A stretch of DNA of 64,000 bases from Pedobacter steynii (GTDB lineage: Bacteria > Bacteroidota > Bacteroidia > Sphingobacteriales > Sphingobacteriaceae), in contig NZ_FNGY01000008.1 in the NCBI RefSeq assembly GCF_900103665.1, positions 62,001-126,000 on the forward strand, read 5' to 3'. Positions 9,063 to 18,316 of this stretch are shown here, piece by piece. The stretch's first letter is position 1; each line of letters starts with the position of its first letter. The notes under the pieces were generated by a model. The model searched no databases. It was not told the DNA's origin and was given only the letters and a program-made list of their open reading frames with translations. A program made the translations under genes and the position numbers.

Positions 9063-9138
9063 TCTCCGTTTAACATCGTTGAATAACGGAGATACAATAT
9101 TACTAATTATTTTAGCATTAAAAAATAAAATATGCTAA
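9063..9138. repeat. Two inverted repeats between the HD and SDR genes
   Basis: TCTCCGTT (9063-9070) pairs with AACGGAGA (9085-9092), and TTAGCAT (9112-9118) pairs with ATGCTAA (9132-9138). They sit just before the HD-domain gene and after the SDR gene, both read on the minus strand. Either could be an operator or a weak terminator; the second is AT-rich. Confidence 0.35.
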
Positions 9139-9149
9139 CAATAATAGAT

Positions 9150-10010
9150 TTATCCGTTAATGATCTCACCGCCATTCGGATGTAAAACCTGTCCGGTCAT
9201 ATAGCTCGCATCGTCAGAAGCCAGAAACACATAACATGGCGCTACTTCATTTGGCTCTCCGGCTCTTTTTAAGGGAACATCTGATCCAAAAGTGGCTACT
9301 TGAGCAGGAGGGAAGGTTGCCGGGATCAGTGGCGTCCAGATTGGTCCCGGTGCCACTCCGTTGACCCTGATCTTCCTCGGGGCAAGCGAAGCCGACAGCG
9401 ATCTGATAAAACCTGCTATTGCACTTTTAGTTGCCGCGTAATCTATCAAATGGTCACTGCCGCGATAAGCGGTGACCGAAGTGGTAGAGATAATGCTGCT
9501 GCCTTCTTTAAGGTATTTGAGTGCCGCTTTGCTCAGGTAAAAATGAGGGAAGACATTGCTGCGGAAAGTTTTCTCCAATTGTGCAGCTGTAATCTTTTCC
9601 AGGCCGTCCTGCGGATACTGAACCGCAGCATTGTTGACCAGCACATCGAGCTGTCCGAATGCTTTAATGGTCTGGTTAACCAGCTTTTTACAATGTTTTT
9701 CATCCGCAATATCACCGGAAACCGCAATGCCTTTCCGGCCCATGGACGCTATTGCTGCTATCGTCGTGTGCGCATCCTGGTGTTCATTCAGATAGCTGAT
9801 CAGTACATTGGCACCTTCCTGTGCAAAGGCAAGGGCCACCGCACGGCCAATCCCGCTGTCGCCCCCGGTAATAAGTGCTACTTTTCCTTCCAGTTTCAAT
9901 TTCCTGGCGGCGGGTTCATACTCTGGTGCCGGCTTCATGAGCGTTTCCAAACCCGGTTGACGGTCCTGATGCTGCTTAGGCCGAATGTCTTTCTCTTTTT
10001 CGGTTTTCAT
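9150..10010 (-). CDS. SDR-family oxidoreductase, YghA/glucose-dehydrogenase-like
   Basis: A 286-residue classical short-chain dehydrogenase. The NAD(P) site is ITGGDSGIGRAVA (about residues 47-60), with NNAAVQYPQ in the middle, the catalytic Tyr and Lys in YAATKSAIAGF and the family block RVNGVAPGPIWTPLIP. The N-terminal 40 residues (RPKQHQDRQPGLETLMKP) form the extension seen in YghA-like and general-stress-type SDRs that act on small aldehydes or sugars. No neighbours point to a substrate. Confidence 0.9.
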   Translation of the reverse strand: MKTEKEKDIRPKQHQDRQPGLETLMKPAPEYEPAARKLKLEGKVALITGGDSGIGRAVALAFAQEGANVLISYLNEHQDAHTTIAAIASMGRKGIAVSGDIADEKHCKKLVNQTIKAFGQLDVLVNNAAVQYPQDGLEKITAAQLEKTFRSNVFPHFYLSKAALKYLKEGSSIISTTSVTAYRGSDHLIDYAATKSAIAGFIRSLSASLAPRKIRVNGVAPGPIWTPLIPATFPPAQVATFGSDVPLKRAGEPNEVAPCYVFLASDDASYMTGQVLHPNGGEIING

Positions 10011-10075
10011 TGGAATAACTTTGTTTTCTTAACAAATCAGTCGGACAAAGGGTTTTCACAGGAATGATATTTGCC

Positions 10076-10083
10076 TATCTTTG
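10076..10083 (+). promoter_or_regulatory. -7 box for the MFS gene
   Basis: TATCTTTG matches TAnnTTTG exactly and lies 21 bases before the ATG at 10105. It covers an in-frame TTG at 10081 and so argues against that codon as the start. Confidence 0.55.
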
Positions 10084-10104
10084 GCGGATATCCATTCCTT
10101 TCCG

Positions 10105-11292
10105 ATGCAGCGATCTTCCGATACCATTTATACTTTACAATTTGGACTTGTTTGTTTGAGTTCCTTTCTCTTTTCTGCAAGTTTCAATATGCTGATCCCG
10201 GAATTGCCTGCTTATTTAAGCAATATGGGAGGAGCAGAATATAAAGGATTGATCATTGCCTTGTTTACCCTTACCGCGGGAATATCCAGGCCATTCAGCG
10301 GTAAGCTGACGGATACCATCGGAAGGGTGCCTGTGATGGCCGTAGGCTCACTCGTTTGCTTTGTCTGCGGTTTCCTGTATCCATTGCTGACTACCGTTGC
10401 CGGCTTCCTTTTTCTCCGGTTAATCCACGGCTTTTCTACCGGATTTAAACCTACAGCTACCGCAGCCTATGTTGCAGATATTGTGCCGGTTAACCGATGG
10501 GGAGAGGCCATGGGCGTACACGGTGTTTGTTTCAGCACCGGACTGGCCATTGGCCCTGCAATCGGAAGCACCATTACCGATCATTACTCCATAAATATCC
10601 TTTTCTATTGTTCCTCATTATTCGCATTATTGTCTATTGTGATCCTGGCGAATATGAAAGAAACCTTGCCCGACAAAGAGAAATTTAAGTTTGTGCATTT
10701 AAAGATCAGCAGAAAAGACATTGTCGAGTGGAGGGTAATTCCCTCGGTCATCATCATTTTCCTGAGTTATGTCAGCTATGGCGCGATCCTTACTGTAATT
10801 TCCGACTGGAGTAAACATCTTGGAACGAGCAACAAAGGCTTGTTTTTTATGGTTTTTACCCTGACCTCACTTTTGATTCGTTTTGTAGCCGGAAAAGCTT
10901 CAGACCGTTACGGAAGACCCGTTATATTAAAAATCTCTTTAACCCTGCTCGCCATCGCCCTGTTCTGGATCGCCGTATCGGACTCTTCAGTAATGCTGAT
11001 GTCGGCCTCAGCACTTTATGGCGTGGCTACAGGGATGTTATCTCCAACTGCTACCGCGTGGACGGTAGACCTGAGCAATCCGCTGCACCGCGGGAAAGCA
11101 ATGGCCACGATGTACATCGCATTGGAAGCTGGTATCGGCTTAGGCGCATTACTTGCAGGATGGCTGTTTATAGATGACCTGGCGATGATTCCGGTCACCT
11201 TTTATTATTGTACAGGAATTACCTTAATGGCACTGGTTTATTTGCAATTTATCTATAAACCAAAGCCCTTGATTCCGGAAACGATCTCCTGA
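10105..11292 (+). CDS. MFS transporter, multidrug/arabinose-efflux type
   Basis: About 395 residues with twelve predicted helices. MFS motif A is seen between helices 2 and 3 as GKLTDTIGRVPVM and repeated in the second half as GKASDRYGRPVI; RLIHGFSTGFKPTATAAYVAD is the typical helix-4 block. An in-frame TTG at 10081 would add eight residues, but it lies inside the promoter -7 box, so the ATG is preferred. The protein belongs to the inner membrane and probably exports small molecules. The substrate cannot be read from the sequence. Confidence 0.88.
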   Translation: MQRSSDTIYTLQFGLVCLSSFLFSASFNMLIPELPAYLSNMGGAEYKGLIIALFTLTAGISRPFSGKLTDTIGRVPVMAVGSLVCFVCGFLYPLLTTVAGFLFLRLIHGFSTGFKPTATAAYVADIVPVNRWGEAMGVHGVCFSTGLAIGPAIGSTITDHYSINILFYCSSLFALLSIVILANMKETLPDKEKFKFVHLKISRKDIVEWRVIPSVIIIFLSYVSYGAILTVISDWSKHLGTSNKGLFFMVFTLTSLLIRFVAGKASDRYGRPVILKISLTLLAIALFWIAVSDSSVMLMSASALYGVATGMLSPTATAWTVDLSNPLHRGKAMATMYIALEAGIGLGALLAGWLFIDDLAMIPVTFYYCTGITLMALVYLQFIYKPKPLIPETIS

Positions 11293-11317
11293 TCAGTCCC
11301 GGCCTCAAGCCTGCGTT

Positions 11318-11370
11318 TAAATTTATTTGGCTTTTCTGCTACTTTCTGAAAGTTATGCCAAATAAATTTA
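11318..11370. repeat. Nested inverted repeat between two transporter genes
   Basis: A 14-bp perfect inverted repeat (TAAATTTATTTGGC and its complement, 11318-11331 and 11357-11370) encloses a smaller hairpin ACTTT-ctg-AAAGT at 11341-11353. It lies between the MFS stop and the start of the SSS gene, next to a TATTTTAG box at 11371-11378. It could end MFS transcription or control the symporter. There is no T-run for a normal terminator. Confidence 0.6.
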
Positions 11371-11403
11371 TATTTTAGCTAGCTAATCAACATTTAAACC
11401 ACA

Positions 11404-13089
11404 ATGAGCTCACTTCACAAATACGATTACATCGTATTTTTCATTTACTTCGTCATCGTATCCTCCTACGGTTTCTGGATCTATTACAAAAAGAAGACTG
11501 CATCGGCAGACTCTAAAGACTATTTTTTAGCAGAAGGTTCTTTAACCTGGTGGGCCATCGGTGCCTCCCTGATTGCCTCTAACATCTCTGCAGAGCAGAT
11601 GATCGGAATGAGCGGTTCCGGATTTAAACTCGGCCTTGCCATTTCCGCTTACGAGTGGATGGCTTCAGCAACATTAATCATTGTTGCTGTGTTCTTTATG
11701 CCAGTCTACCTGAAGAACAAGATCTTTACCATGCCTCAGTTTCTGAGTCAGCGGTACAATGAAAAAGTAGCGATGATCATGGCTGTATTCTGGCTGATGC
11801 TGTACATTGTGGTGAACCTGATGTCTATCCTTTACCTGGGTGCATTAGCCATCAGTGGTATCTCCGGACTTGACCTTACTGCCTGTATCCTTGCACTGGC
11901 CATATTTGCCATTTTCATTACCCTTGGGGGAATGAAAGTAATTGGCTATACCGATGTGATCCAGGTTTTCTTTTTAATTCTTGGTGGATTGGTGGCGACT
12001 TATATCGCGTTAAACCTGATCTCCGGCGGACAAGGAATCGTTAAGGGATTCGGACTGCTGAGAACAGGTGCTTCAGAACATTTCCACCTGATCTTTAAAA
12101 AGGATAACCCGAATTATATGGACCTTCCGGGATTAAGTGTCCTGATCGGAGGGATGTGGATTGCCAACCTGAGTTACTGGGGTTGTAATCAGTACATTAC
12201 ACAAAGAGCGCTGGGTGCTTCTTTACCTGTAGCGAGATCGGGCCTTTTATTTGCCGCCTTTTTGAAAATGCTGATGCCGGTGATTGTCGTGATCCCTGGT
12301 ATTGCGGTATATTTAATCGTTAAAGACAATATGGGTGGAATAAATGGAAGCAGTTTACTAACCGCTTCCGGTGTGCAGGATCCAAACAAAGCTTATCCGG
12401 CCTTACTTGGTTTATTGCCAATCGGACTGAAAGGACTTTCCTTTGCCGCGTTAACTGCTGCGATCGTTGCTTCCCTTGCCGGAAAAGCAAACAGTATTGC
12501 CACAATTTTCACCCTTGATATTTATAAGAAAGCCTTCGAGCCCAATGCAGGAGAACAAAGAATGGTTAATGTAGGAAAGATTACCGTAGTGGTATCTATG
12601 CTGATTGCCGTACTGCTTTCTCTGGCGGTAGGCGACCTGTTAATGGGAGAAGGAAAACAAGGATTCCAATACATTCAGGAATATACCGGATTTGTATCTC
12701 CGGGAATCTTTGCCATGTTCATTCTTGGATTCTTCTGGAAGAAAACAACCTCTAATGCAGCATTATTCGCTACCATCGGTGGTTTCGTCGTTTCAGTGAT
12801 CCTTAAATTCTTACCGGGATGGATTGACCTTTCAGGTCTATACGAATATGGATGGGCAGTAGCCAATTCATCGGGCGTATTTGAAATTCCGTTTATGGAT
12901 AGAATGCTGATCGTTTTCGCGGTCTGTATCCTGGGCATGTACCTGATCAGTATTTATGAAAACAAGAAAGGGATCGTTCCTAAAGGTCTGGAGATCGACG
13001 TTAAAATGTTTAAAGTATCCACTTCATTTGCGATTGGTGCATTAATCATCATCACCTTACTTGTTGCCTTATATTCGGCCTTCTGGTAA
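11404..13089 (+). CDS. Sodium:solute symporter (SSS/SGLT family)
   Basis: A 561-residue inner-membrane carrier with about 14 helices. Family segments are AEGSLTWWAIGASLIASNISAEQ (first core helix, Na+/substrate site), ITLGGMKVIGYTDVIQVFFL, and GLKGLSFAALTAAIVASLAGKANS near the second Na+ site. The nearest well-studied type is the sugar-transporting vSGLT branch, so Na+-driven uptake of a sugar is the best guess. The gene stands alone and is followed by a strong terminator. Confidence 0.9.
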   Translation: MSSLHKYDYIVFFIYFVIVSSYGFWIYYKKKTASADSKDYFLAEGSLTWWAIGASLIASNISAEQMIGMSGSGFKLGLAISAYEWMASATLIIVAVFFMPVYLKNKIFTMPQFLSQRYNEKVAMIMAVFWLMLYIVVNLMSILYLGALAISGISGLDLTACILALAIFAIFITLGGMKVIGYTDVIQVFFLILGGLVATYIALNLISGGQGIVKGFGLLRTGASEHFHLIFKKDNPNYMDLPGLSVLIGGMWIANLSYWGCNQYITQRALGASLPVARSGLLFAAFLKMLMPVIVVIPGIAVYLIVKDNMGGINGSSLLTASGVQDPNKAYPALLGLLPIGLKGLSFAALTAAIVASLAGKANSIATIFTLDIYKKAFEPNAGEQRMVNVGKITVVVSMLIAVLLSLAVGDLLMGEGKQGFQYIQEYTGFVSPGIFAMFILGFFWKKTTSNAALFATIGGFVVSVILKFLPGWIDLSGLYEYGWAVANSSGVFEIPFMDRMLIVFAVCILGMYLISIYENKKGIVPKGLEIDVKMFKVSTSFAIGALIIITLLVALYSAFW

Positions 13090-13111
13090 GCCTGAATTAA
13101 TTATAAGAAAA

Positions 13112-13142
13112 AACGCCTTCATGTAAATGGAGGCGTTTTTTT
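13112..13142 (+). terminator. Rho-independent terminator of the symporter gene
   Basis: AACGCCTTCAT and ATGGAGGCGTT form an 11-bp stem with one G-T pair and a GTAA loop, followed by a T-run. It begins 22 bases after the stop codon. An A-run precedes the stem. Confidence 0.88.
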
Positions 13143-13293
13143 GTTGCCCTAATCCTGCTATCCCGGACATAAAAATCAATAATTTGACTTAAATACTAAT
13201 AATATTCATCAATGGTAATATTATTTATTTTACGATAAAATATTTGGTAATTAGAAACTTGTTTAACTAATTATATCTGTATAGATTAGTACT

Positions 13294-14307
13294 GTGTCTA
13301 AAGGAGTCCTGCTTACCCATTTGTTACTGATGATTGCAATGTTGTCTAAAGCACAACAGAGGCCTCAGTATACCCAGTATGTATTTAACAATTATATATT
13401 GAATCCTGCCATTTCCGGGATAGAGAATTATACCGATGTCAAATTCGGATATCGAAATCAATGGCGTGGGATAGACCAGGCACCGATTACCGCTTATTTT
13501 TCTGTGCACATGCCATTAGGAAAGCAATACCTGTATGGCAATTCCAATTCATTTGATGAAAGTGGGAACAACCCGATGAAGAGAAATTATATGCATACAT
13601 ATATGGCTTCAGAACCGCATCATGGGGTAGGCGTCTATGGCGTGGTAGACAGGACAGGTCCGATTACGGGTAGTGATTTCAAATTAACCTATGCCTATCA
13701 CCTGGGACTGTCACCGAGATTAAACCTGAGTGTAGGGCTGGCAGCGGGTGTTTCGAGGTTGATACTGGACATTTCCAAGATCAGCCTGGAGAACAGCTTT
13801 GATCCTGCAGTCTCCGAAAATGCGAACAACAAAATTCAACCCGATCTGGCGGCAGGGATCTGGCTGTATGGGGCCGACTTTTTTGCCGGGCTTTCGGCTC
13901 AGCAGCTGCTGAACAGGCCCATCAGTTTTAACCCGGATAAAGGATACCATCAAGGTAAACAAGTGCCGCATATTTTCCTGACGGGAGGATATAAGGTTTT
14001 CCTCAGTGATGAAATTGCGGCCCTGCCTTCGGTCATGTTTAAATATGTAAATCCGGCACCAGTATCAACCGATGTAAACCTGAAATTCGCGTTTAAAGAT
14101 AAATTCTGGCTAGGGGCGAGTTACCGGTCCAACGACGCCTTTGCGGTGCTTGCAGGCTTTAACGTCAGTTCTCTCTTTGTGCTGGGCTATTCTTATGATT
14201 TTACCACTTCGGAGTTGGGAAAAGTAAGCACAGGAAGCCATGAGGTGGTATTGGGGATTTTATTAAACAACAGATACAAAGTAACCTGTCCGCAGAAAAA
14301 CTGGTAA
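13294..14307 (+). CDS. PorP/SprF family outer-membrane protein (type IX secretion-associated)
   Basis: A 337-residue protein with a cleavable signal (MSKGVLLTHLLLMIAMLSKA) followed by QRPQYTQYVFNNYILNPAISG, the hallmark opening of PorP/SprF proteins, and FGYRNQWRGIDQAP. The rest alternates in a beta-barrel manner and closes with the family tail HEVVLGILLN. Members partner with type IX secretion or gliding proteins, usually next to an OmpA-like gene; this copy stands alone. The start is GTG, only four bases after a TAGATTAG box. The stop codon is embedded in a long hairpin. Confidence 0.9.
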   Translation: MSKGVLLTHLLLMIAMLSKAQQRPQYTQYVFNNYILNPAISGIENYTDVKFGYRNQWRGIDQAPITAYFSVHMPLGKQYLYGNSNSFDESGNNPMKRNYMHTYMASEPHHGVGVYGVVDRTGPITGSDFKLTYAYHLGLSPRLNLSVGLAAGVSRLILDISKISLENSFDPAVSENANNKIQPDLAAGIWLYGADFFAGLSAQQLLNRPISFNPDKGYHQGKQVPHIFLTGGYKVFLSDEIAALPSVMFKYVNPAPVSTDVNLKFAFKDKFWLGASYRSNDAFAVLAGFNVSSLFVLGYSYDFTTSELGKVSTGSHEVVLGILLNNRYKVTCPQKNW

Positions 14308-14340
14308 AGCGTGATATTTACCGGCATTTCTGCGGACAGG
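14285..14340. terminator. Long hairpin containing the stop codon of the PorP/SprF gene
   Basis: Arms of 14 bases, CCTGTCCGCAGAAA and its exact complement, are followed inward by a 2x2 internal loop and a further 8-bp stem (CTGGTAAA / TTTACCGG, one G-T pair) with an 8-base loop. The TAA at 14305-14307 lies in the inner stem. It separates two convergent genes and probably ends both transcripts, although neither side has a strong T-run. Confidence 0.7.
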
Positions 14341-14348
14341 AAAATTAG

Positions 14349-15551
14349 CTATACATTATACCCGCTATTCCATTTTTCAATGCGTTCCCCATATAAAGCT
14401 TTATTGGCCAGATGGACACATATGGCCGTTGTTGCTCCGGTAATCACGTTTGAATCCGGTTGTTTCTTTTCTACGATAGACCGGTGAAAGTCCTTCAGGG
14501 AATAATAAGTGCCGTCTTTAGCGGGAAGGTCTGTTTTTATCGGAATTCCACCATCCTTGTCCCAAACGATTTTTGTGGCACCAGTCACCCCATCAACGGT
14601 CTCCAGTTCCTTTCTGTTGCTTTTTTCCGGGTAAAATATCGCTTCATTCACCAATAAGGAAATCGTCCCTTTCGTGCCCTTCAGTTTAAATAAATAGCTG
14701 TCACGCTCGTTTGCCAGGGTCGTTCCAAAGTTCCCGATCATGCCTTCTTTCGCATAGCGGAACATCACCTGGACATTGTCGTAAGTCTCCCTGCCATCCT
14801 TATAAAAATCGATTCCACCTGTAGCAAATATTTCCTGAGGATGGGTATCAAAGGCCCAGTTGATGAAATCCATCTGATGGGAAAGCAGTTCGGCCATCAG
14901 GCCTCCGGAATATTCCTTATACATCCGCCAGTTGATTTTCCGCTCCAGTGAAGGGTCCGGAACATTTCTGCGCCAATTGTTGTTCCTGTCCCAGCGGCTT
15001 TCAATCTGAGTTACTTTTCCAAGATAACCTTTATCGATCATCTCTTTGACCTTGTAATAAATAGGGGCATAGCGGTATTGATGACCTACCTGCAGAATCT
15101 GATCCGGATGCTGTTTCACGATCTTCACCAGATCTAAAGCCTCGGGGATATTATAAGTCATCGTTTTTTCCAGATACACATGCTTTCCGGCTTTCAGCGC
15201 AGCTACGGCGATCGGAAAATGCATGTTCAAGGGCGTGGAGATAAACACTGCTTTAATGGTTTTATCATCAAGCAGGGCGAGGTAATCCTTGTATTGCTTT
15301 AATCCCGGCTGTTGTTTCAGGGTTTCTTTGAGCCTGAAATCGAGTACATCACAAATCGCCGCGACTTCAAATTCCCCGGGAAGCTGGCTTGCGATATGAA
15401 GCAGCCCTTTTCCACGGTCTCCACAGCCAATAATGGCTACTTTGATTTTTTCTTCCGGATTCCCGGCAGCTGTTTTTCCAAACATATCCTTAGGCAGTAA
15501 TAATCCGCCCGCGAGGATGCCTGTATTCTGTATGAATTCTCTCCTGAACAT
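14349..15551 (-). CDS. Gfo/Idh/MocA family oxidoreductase, Tat-exported
   Basis: 400 residues. The N-terminus MFRREFIQNTGILAGGLLL is a twin-arginine signal, so the enzyme is exported with its cofactor bound. The Rossmann motif is VAIIGCGDRGKGLL, and the catalytic EK motif is GKHVYLEKTMTYN (about residue 130). Family enzymes oxidise or reduce sugars and their derivatives with NAD(P). It is the last gene of a four-gene operon (2-base gap to the gene before it) with a second Gfo/Idh protein, a DUF1080 protein and a DUF6807 protein, so the substrate is probably a sugar or glycoside handled outside the cytoplasm. Confidence 0.9.
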   Translation of the reverse strand: MFRREFIQNTGILAGGLLLPKDMFGKTAAGNPEEKIKVAIIGCGDRGKGLLHIASQLPGEFEVAAICDVLDFRLKETLKQQPGLKQYKDYLALLDDKTIKAVFISTPLNMHFPIAVAALKAGKHVYLEKTMTYNIPEALDLVKIVKQHPDQILQVGHQYRYAPIYYKVKEMIDKGYLGKVTQIESRWDRNNNWRRNVPDPSLERKINWRMYKEYSGGLMAELLSHQMDFINWAFDTHPQEIFATGGIDFYKDGRETYDNVQVMFRYAKEGMIGNFGTTLANERDSYLFKLKGTKGTISLLVNEAIFYPEKSNRKELETVDGVTGATKIVWDKDGGIPIKTDLPAKDGTYYSLKDFHRSIVEKKQPDSNVITGATTAICVHLANKALYGERIEKWNSGYNV

Positions 15552-15553
15552 GT

Positions 15554-16912
15554 TTAATATTTAAATACTTTACCATCCACCATCACTTCCTGAGTCCTTT
15601 CATCGAAGATCGCTTTTTTTCCCGTTCTTGCGGCAGCATTGGTCATGATATTTGCAATGGAATGGTAATAACCCGCTTCTACAGGTGCATTCGTTTGTTC
15701 GCGGCTGCGCACACATTCCATCCAGTTCCTCATGTGGGCAGACGTTAGTTTATCTCCACCGGTATTGGCCGAGGCAGCCACTTTTTCTACCATATCTGTG
15801 AGCTTCAACTCCGGCAGCAGGTTGGGCTGCATGTGCATCGCACTAGCCGCATTTGCTTTTAATCCACCTTTAGGGGAAACCATATTGGTGTTCAGGTTCA
15901 GCTCTCCGCCATTGGCATAATAGATTTCTGCCGGGTTTTCATCACCATTGTGCATTCTCGAAGTGAAGACCACCTGAAATCCGTTTTGTGGATCATCGGC
16001 TTTGCCATAGTCGAACACCGCCGTAGTGGTGTCCCAGTTCCGGCGACCATCCTTCCACTGATAAATCCCGCCATTCGCCACCACACTTCTGGGGTGTTTT
16101 AATCCGGTAAACCAATGTACGGTATCGATCTGGTGCGACATCCATTGTCCCGGCATTCCTGAAGAATAAGGCCAGAAAAGGCGGTATTCCAGGTATTTGC
16201 GTGGATCCCATTCTTCAAAAGGACGGTTGATCAGAAAGCGTTTCCAATCGGTATCTTCCTGTTTTAATTTCGCTACCAGATCCGGTCTGCGCCATCTGCC
16301 CGGCTGGTTTACATTCCAGCTGAGTTCTACCATGGTGATGTCGCCAAATTTACCATCCTGAATAAACTTAGAAGCCGCTTTATAGTTTCCACCACTTCTT
16401 CTCTGCGAGCCGATCTGAACAATTTGTTTGGATGCTTTTACTGCTTTTAAAGCTGCGCGGGCATCTTCCATCGTTTCTGCAAAGGGTTTTTCACAATACA
16501 CATCACATTTGGCGCTGATGGCTTCCATGGCATGAACTGCATGTTGGAAATCGGCAGTGCTGACAATCACTGCGTCAATATCTTTCAGGTTATATAATTC
16601 TTCATTGTTGCGACATGCAGTGATGTCATGTCCGAATTTTGTTTTGAGCAGGTCTACACCCAGGTTCCTGCGGTAATTCCAGAGATCGGAGACGGCTACC
16701 ATATCAAAGTTGAGTTCTTTATGGTGGTTCAGGAAACTCGGCAGGAGGGAGCCTGCAAAGCGGTCCGAGAAGCCGACTACGCCAACCCTTACCCGGTCGT
16801 TGGCACCAATAATATTTCCATAGCTTTTTGCGCTTAAACCCATGGTTCCCATATAGGTTCCCGCAGCTGCAATCGCCGATTGTTTGATGAATTTTCTTCT
16901 TGAGGATAACAT
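15554..16912 (-). CDS. Gfo/Idh/MocA family oxidoreductase, Tat-exported, unusual Rossmann loop
   Basis: 452 residues with a textbook Tat signal (SRRKFIKQSAIAAAG). The EKP motif is KCDVYCEKPFAETM (about residue 140), followed by VQIGSQRRSGGNYKAA and the long C-terminal half with WMSHQIDTVHWF. The nucleotide-binding loop reads VGVVGFSDRFAGSLL, where the second and third glycines of GxGxxG are missing, so cofactor binding may differ from its neighbour. The gap to the DUF1080 gene upstream is 12 bases. The two oxidoreductases may act in sequence, as in 3-keto-sugar chemistry. Confidence 0.9.
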   Translation of the reverse strand: MLSSRRKFIKQSAIAAAGTYMGTMGLSAKSYGNIIGANDRVRVGVVGFSDRFAGSLLPSFLNHHKELNFDMVAVSDLWNYRRNLGVDLLKTKFGHDITACRNNEELYNLKDIDAVIVSTADFQHAVHAMEAISAKCDVYCEKPFAETMEDARAALKAVKASKQIVQIGSQRRSGGNYKAASKFIQDGKFGDITMVELSWNVNQPGRWRRPDLVAKLKQEDTDWKRFLINRPFEEWDPRKYLEYRLFWPYSSGMPGQWMSHQIDTVHWFTGLKHPRSVVANGGIYQWKDGRRNWDTTTAVFDYGKADDPQNGFQVVFTSRMHNGDENPAEIYYANGGELNLNTNMVSPKGGLKANAASAMHMQPNLLPELKLTDMVEKVAASANTGGDKLTSAHMRNWMECVRSREQTNAPVEAGYYHSIANIMTNAAARTGKKAIFDERTQEVMVDGKVFKY

Positions 16913-16924
16913 AAACAGAAAGGT

Positions 16925-18286
16925 TTAAAGTTGTTTTAACTTAATGCTTCTGAAAAAAACCTGATCACCATGGTCCTGGATCAGGATATGACCTTTTGGC
17001 GCCATTCCAAAATTTTTCCAGTCCTTATACTTGCTTCCTGCTACCAGGGCAAGGAATTCTGCTGATCCTCTGGTATATTCCAGAATTTTATAGCCGTTCA
17101 GCCAGTATTCAATTTTATTGTCCGGATAAACCCTGATCAGGCCCCTGTTCCATTCTCCGATTTTCTTTTGTGCGTTAGGAATCTTTTTGCTTGTCATCAG
17201 GTCATATAAAGAACCCAATGTACGGTTACCGTCTTTTCCAAGTTTTGCATCCGGATGTTTTGCATCGTCAAGAATCTGATATTCAGGGCCGATTGCTGAG
17301 CCTTTGTTTCCTTCTGTGAGGGTGACAAAGTATTTAATCCCGCTATTTGCTCCTTCGGTCAGTTTGAAATCGAATTTCAGTTCAAAAGCGGAATACTGTT
17401 TTTCCGTTACGATATCACCACCATTGGTAGATTCTCCACCATTTGATTTTTGTACGCTCAATTCGCCATCCTGGATTAACCAGCCACTTGCAGGGAAAGT
17501 TGGTTTATAAGCACCTTTCCATCCTTTGCTCGTTTTACCGTCCCATAACAAGGAATATCCTGATGCTTTTTCCTGTGAGGACAAGTCATTTGGAACAAGA
17601 TTTACGACAAATATGCCATCATTTTTAGAAGGCTTAAGGTTTGCGGTCTGAATCCGGATGTTGCGCCAGCGGATCTGTTTACCCGGCTGGTCGTTTTTAC
17701 CAATACCATGAACCTGTAAAGCAATAAATCCGCTAGGGGTCATGGCATCGACAACATTTGCTGCAGGAACACCGTTTACCCAGGTTCTGATGGAGTTACC
17801 GATACATTCTACCCTATATTTATTCCATTGGTTATTTTTGAAAGCCGCTTTTCCTGCCGGATTGATGTCCATCGGATACAGCCAGCCTCTTCTTGATTCG
17901 TCATAAAGTCCACCGCTAAACTGCCTGTCGGAAGGATCGATCTCTACCTGATAACCATGAACCCTGCCATTTGAATAATCAGCCTTACTCTCACTGCGGA
18001 TCTGCACTCCGGAATTCATCGAAGGATCTACCCATAATTCCAGTTCGAGGATAAAGTCTCCATAATTTTTCTCTGTGGTCAGGAAGGAGTTGGGTTGATT
18101 AGACACGGTAGTACCTACAATTTCTCCGTTAACGACTTCATATTTTGCCTGTCCGTTGAGTTGTTTCCATCCGGTAAGGTCTTTTCCATTGAACAGGTTT
18201 TGCCATTTCTGACTTTGGGCCTGCAGGGTCATCGGTGCAGTTCCCAGGAATAAGGCGGCTAAGATTAATAATTTTTTACTTTTCAT
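16925..18286 (-). CDS. Double DUF1080 (3-keto-glycoside hydrolase/lyase-like) protein
   Basis: 453 residues with a signal peptide (MKSKKLLILAALFLGTAPMTLQAQ) and two tandem concanavalin-like DUF1080 domains. The first, about residues 28-212, opens QKWQNLFNGKDLTGWKQLNG; the second, about 240-453, opens GYSLLWDGKTSKGWKGA. Both keep the NSG(V/I)(Q/K) motif (MNSGVQIRSES, ANSGIKYFV) and end in a FRSIKL-type strand. Single-domain members have been described as acting on 3-keto-glycosides. With two oxidoreductases downstream, a pathway that oxidises a glycoside at C3 and then cleaves it is plausible. Confidence 0.88.
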   Translation of the reverse strand: MKSKKLLILAALFLGTAPMTLQAQSQKWQNLFNGKDLTGWKQLNGQAKYEVVNGEIVGTTVSNQPNSFLTTEKNYGDFILELELWVDPSMNSGVQIRSESKADYSNGRVHGYQVEIDPSDRQFSGGLYDESRRGWLYPMDINPAGKAAFKNNQWNKYRVECIGNSIRTWVNGVPAANVVDAMTPSGFIALQVHGIGKNDQPGKQIRWRNIRIQTANLKPSKNDGIFVVNLVPNDLSSQEKASGYSLLWDGKTSKGWKGAYKPTFPASGWLIQDGELSVQKSNGGESTNGGDIVTEKQYSAFELKFDFKLTEGANSGIKYFVTLTEGNKGSAIGPEYQILDDAKHPDAKLGKDGNRTLGSLYDLMTSKKIPNAQKKIGEWNRGLIRVYPDNKIEYWLNGYKILEYTRGSAEFLALVAGSKYKDWKNFGMAPKGHILIQDHGDQVFFRSIKLKQL

Positions 18287-18316
18287 TTGTGTGTTTACTT
18301 CTGTTTTATGTAGTTC

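Noticed and set aside
9300..10067. A 255-codon frame antisense to the SDR dehydrogenase
   Set aside because: The opposite strand has the full set of SDR motifs; this frame has none and is a shadow.
10081..10104. TTG as the start of the MFS gene
   Set aside because: It lies inside an exact promoter -7 box; the ATG at 10105 is the first start after the expected transcription start.
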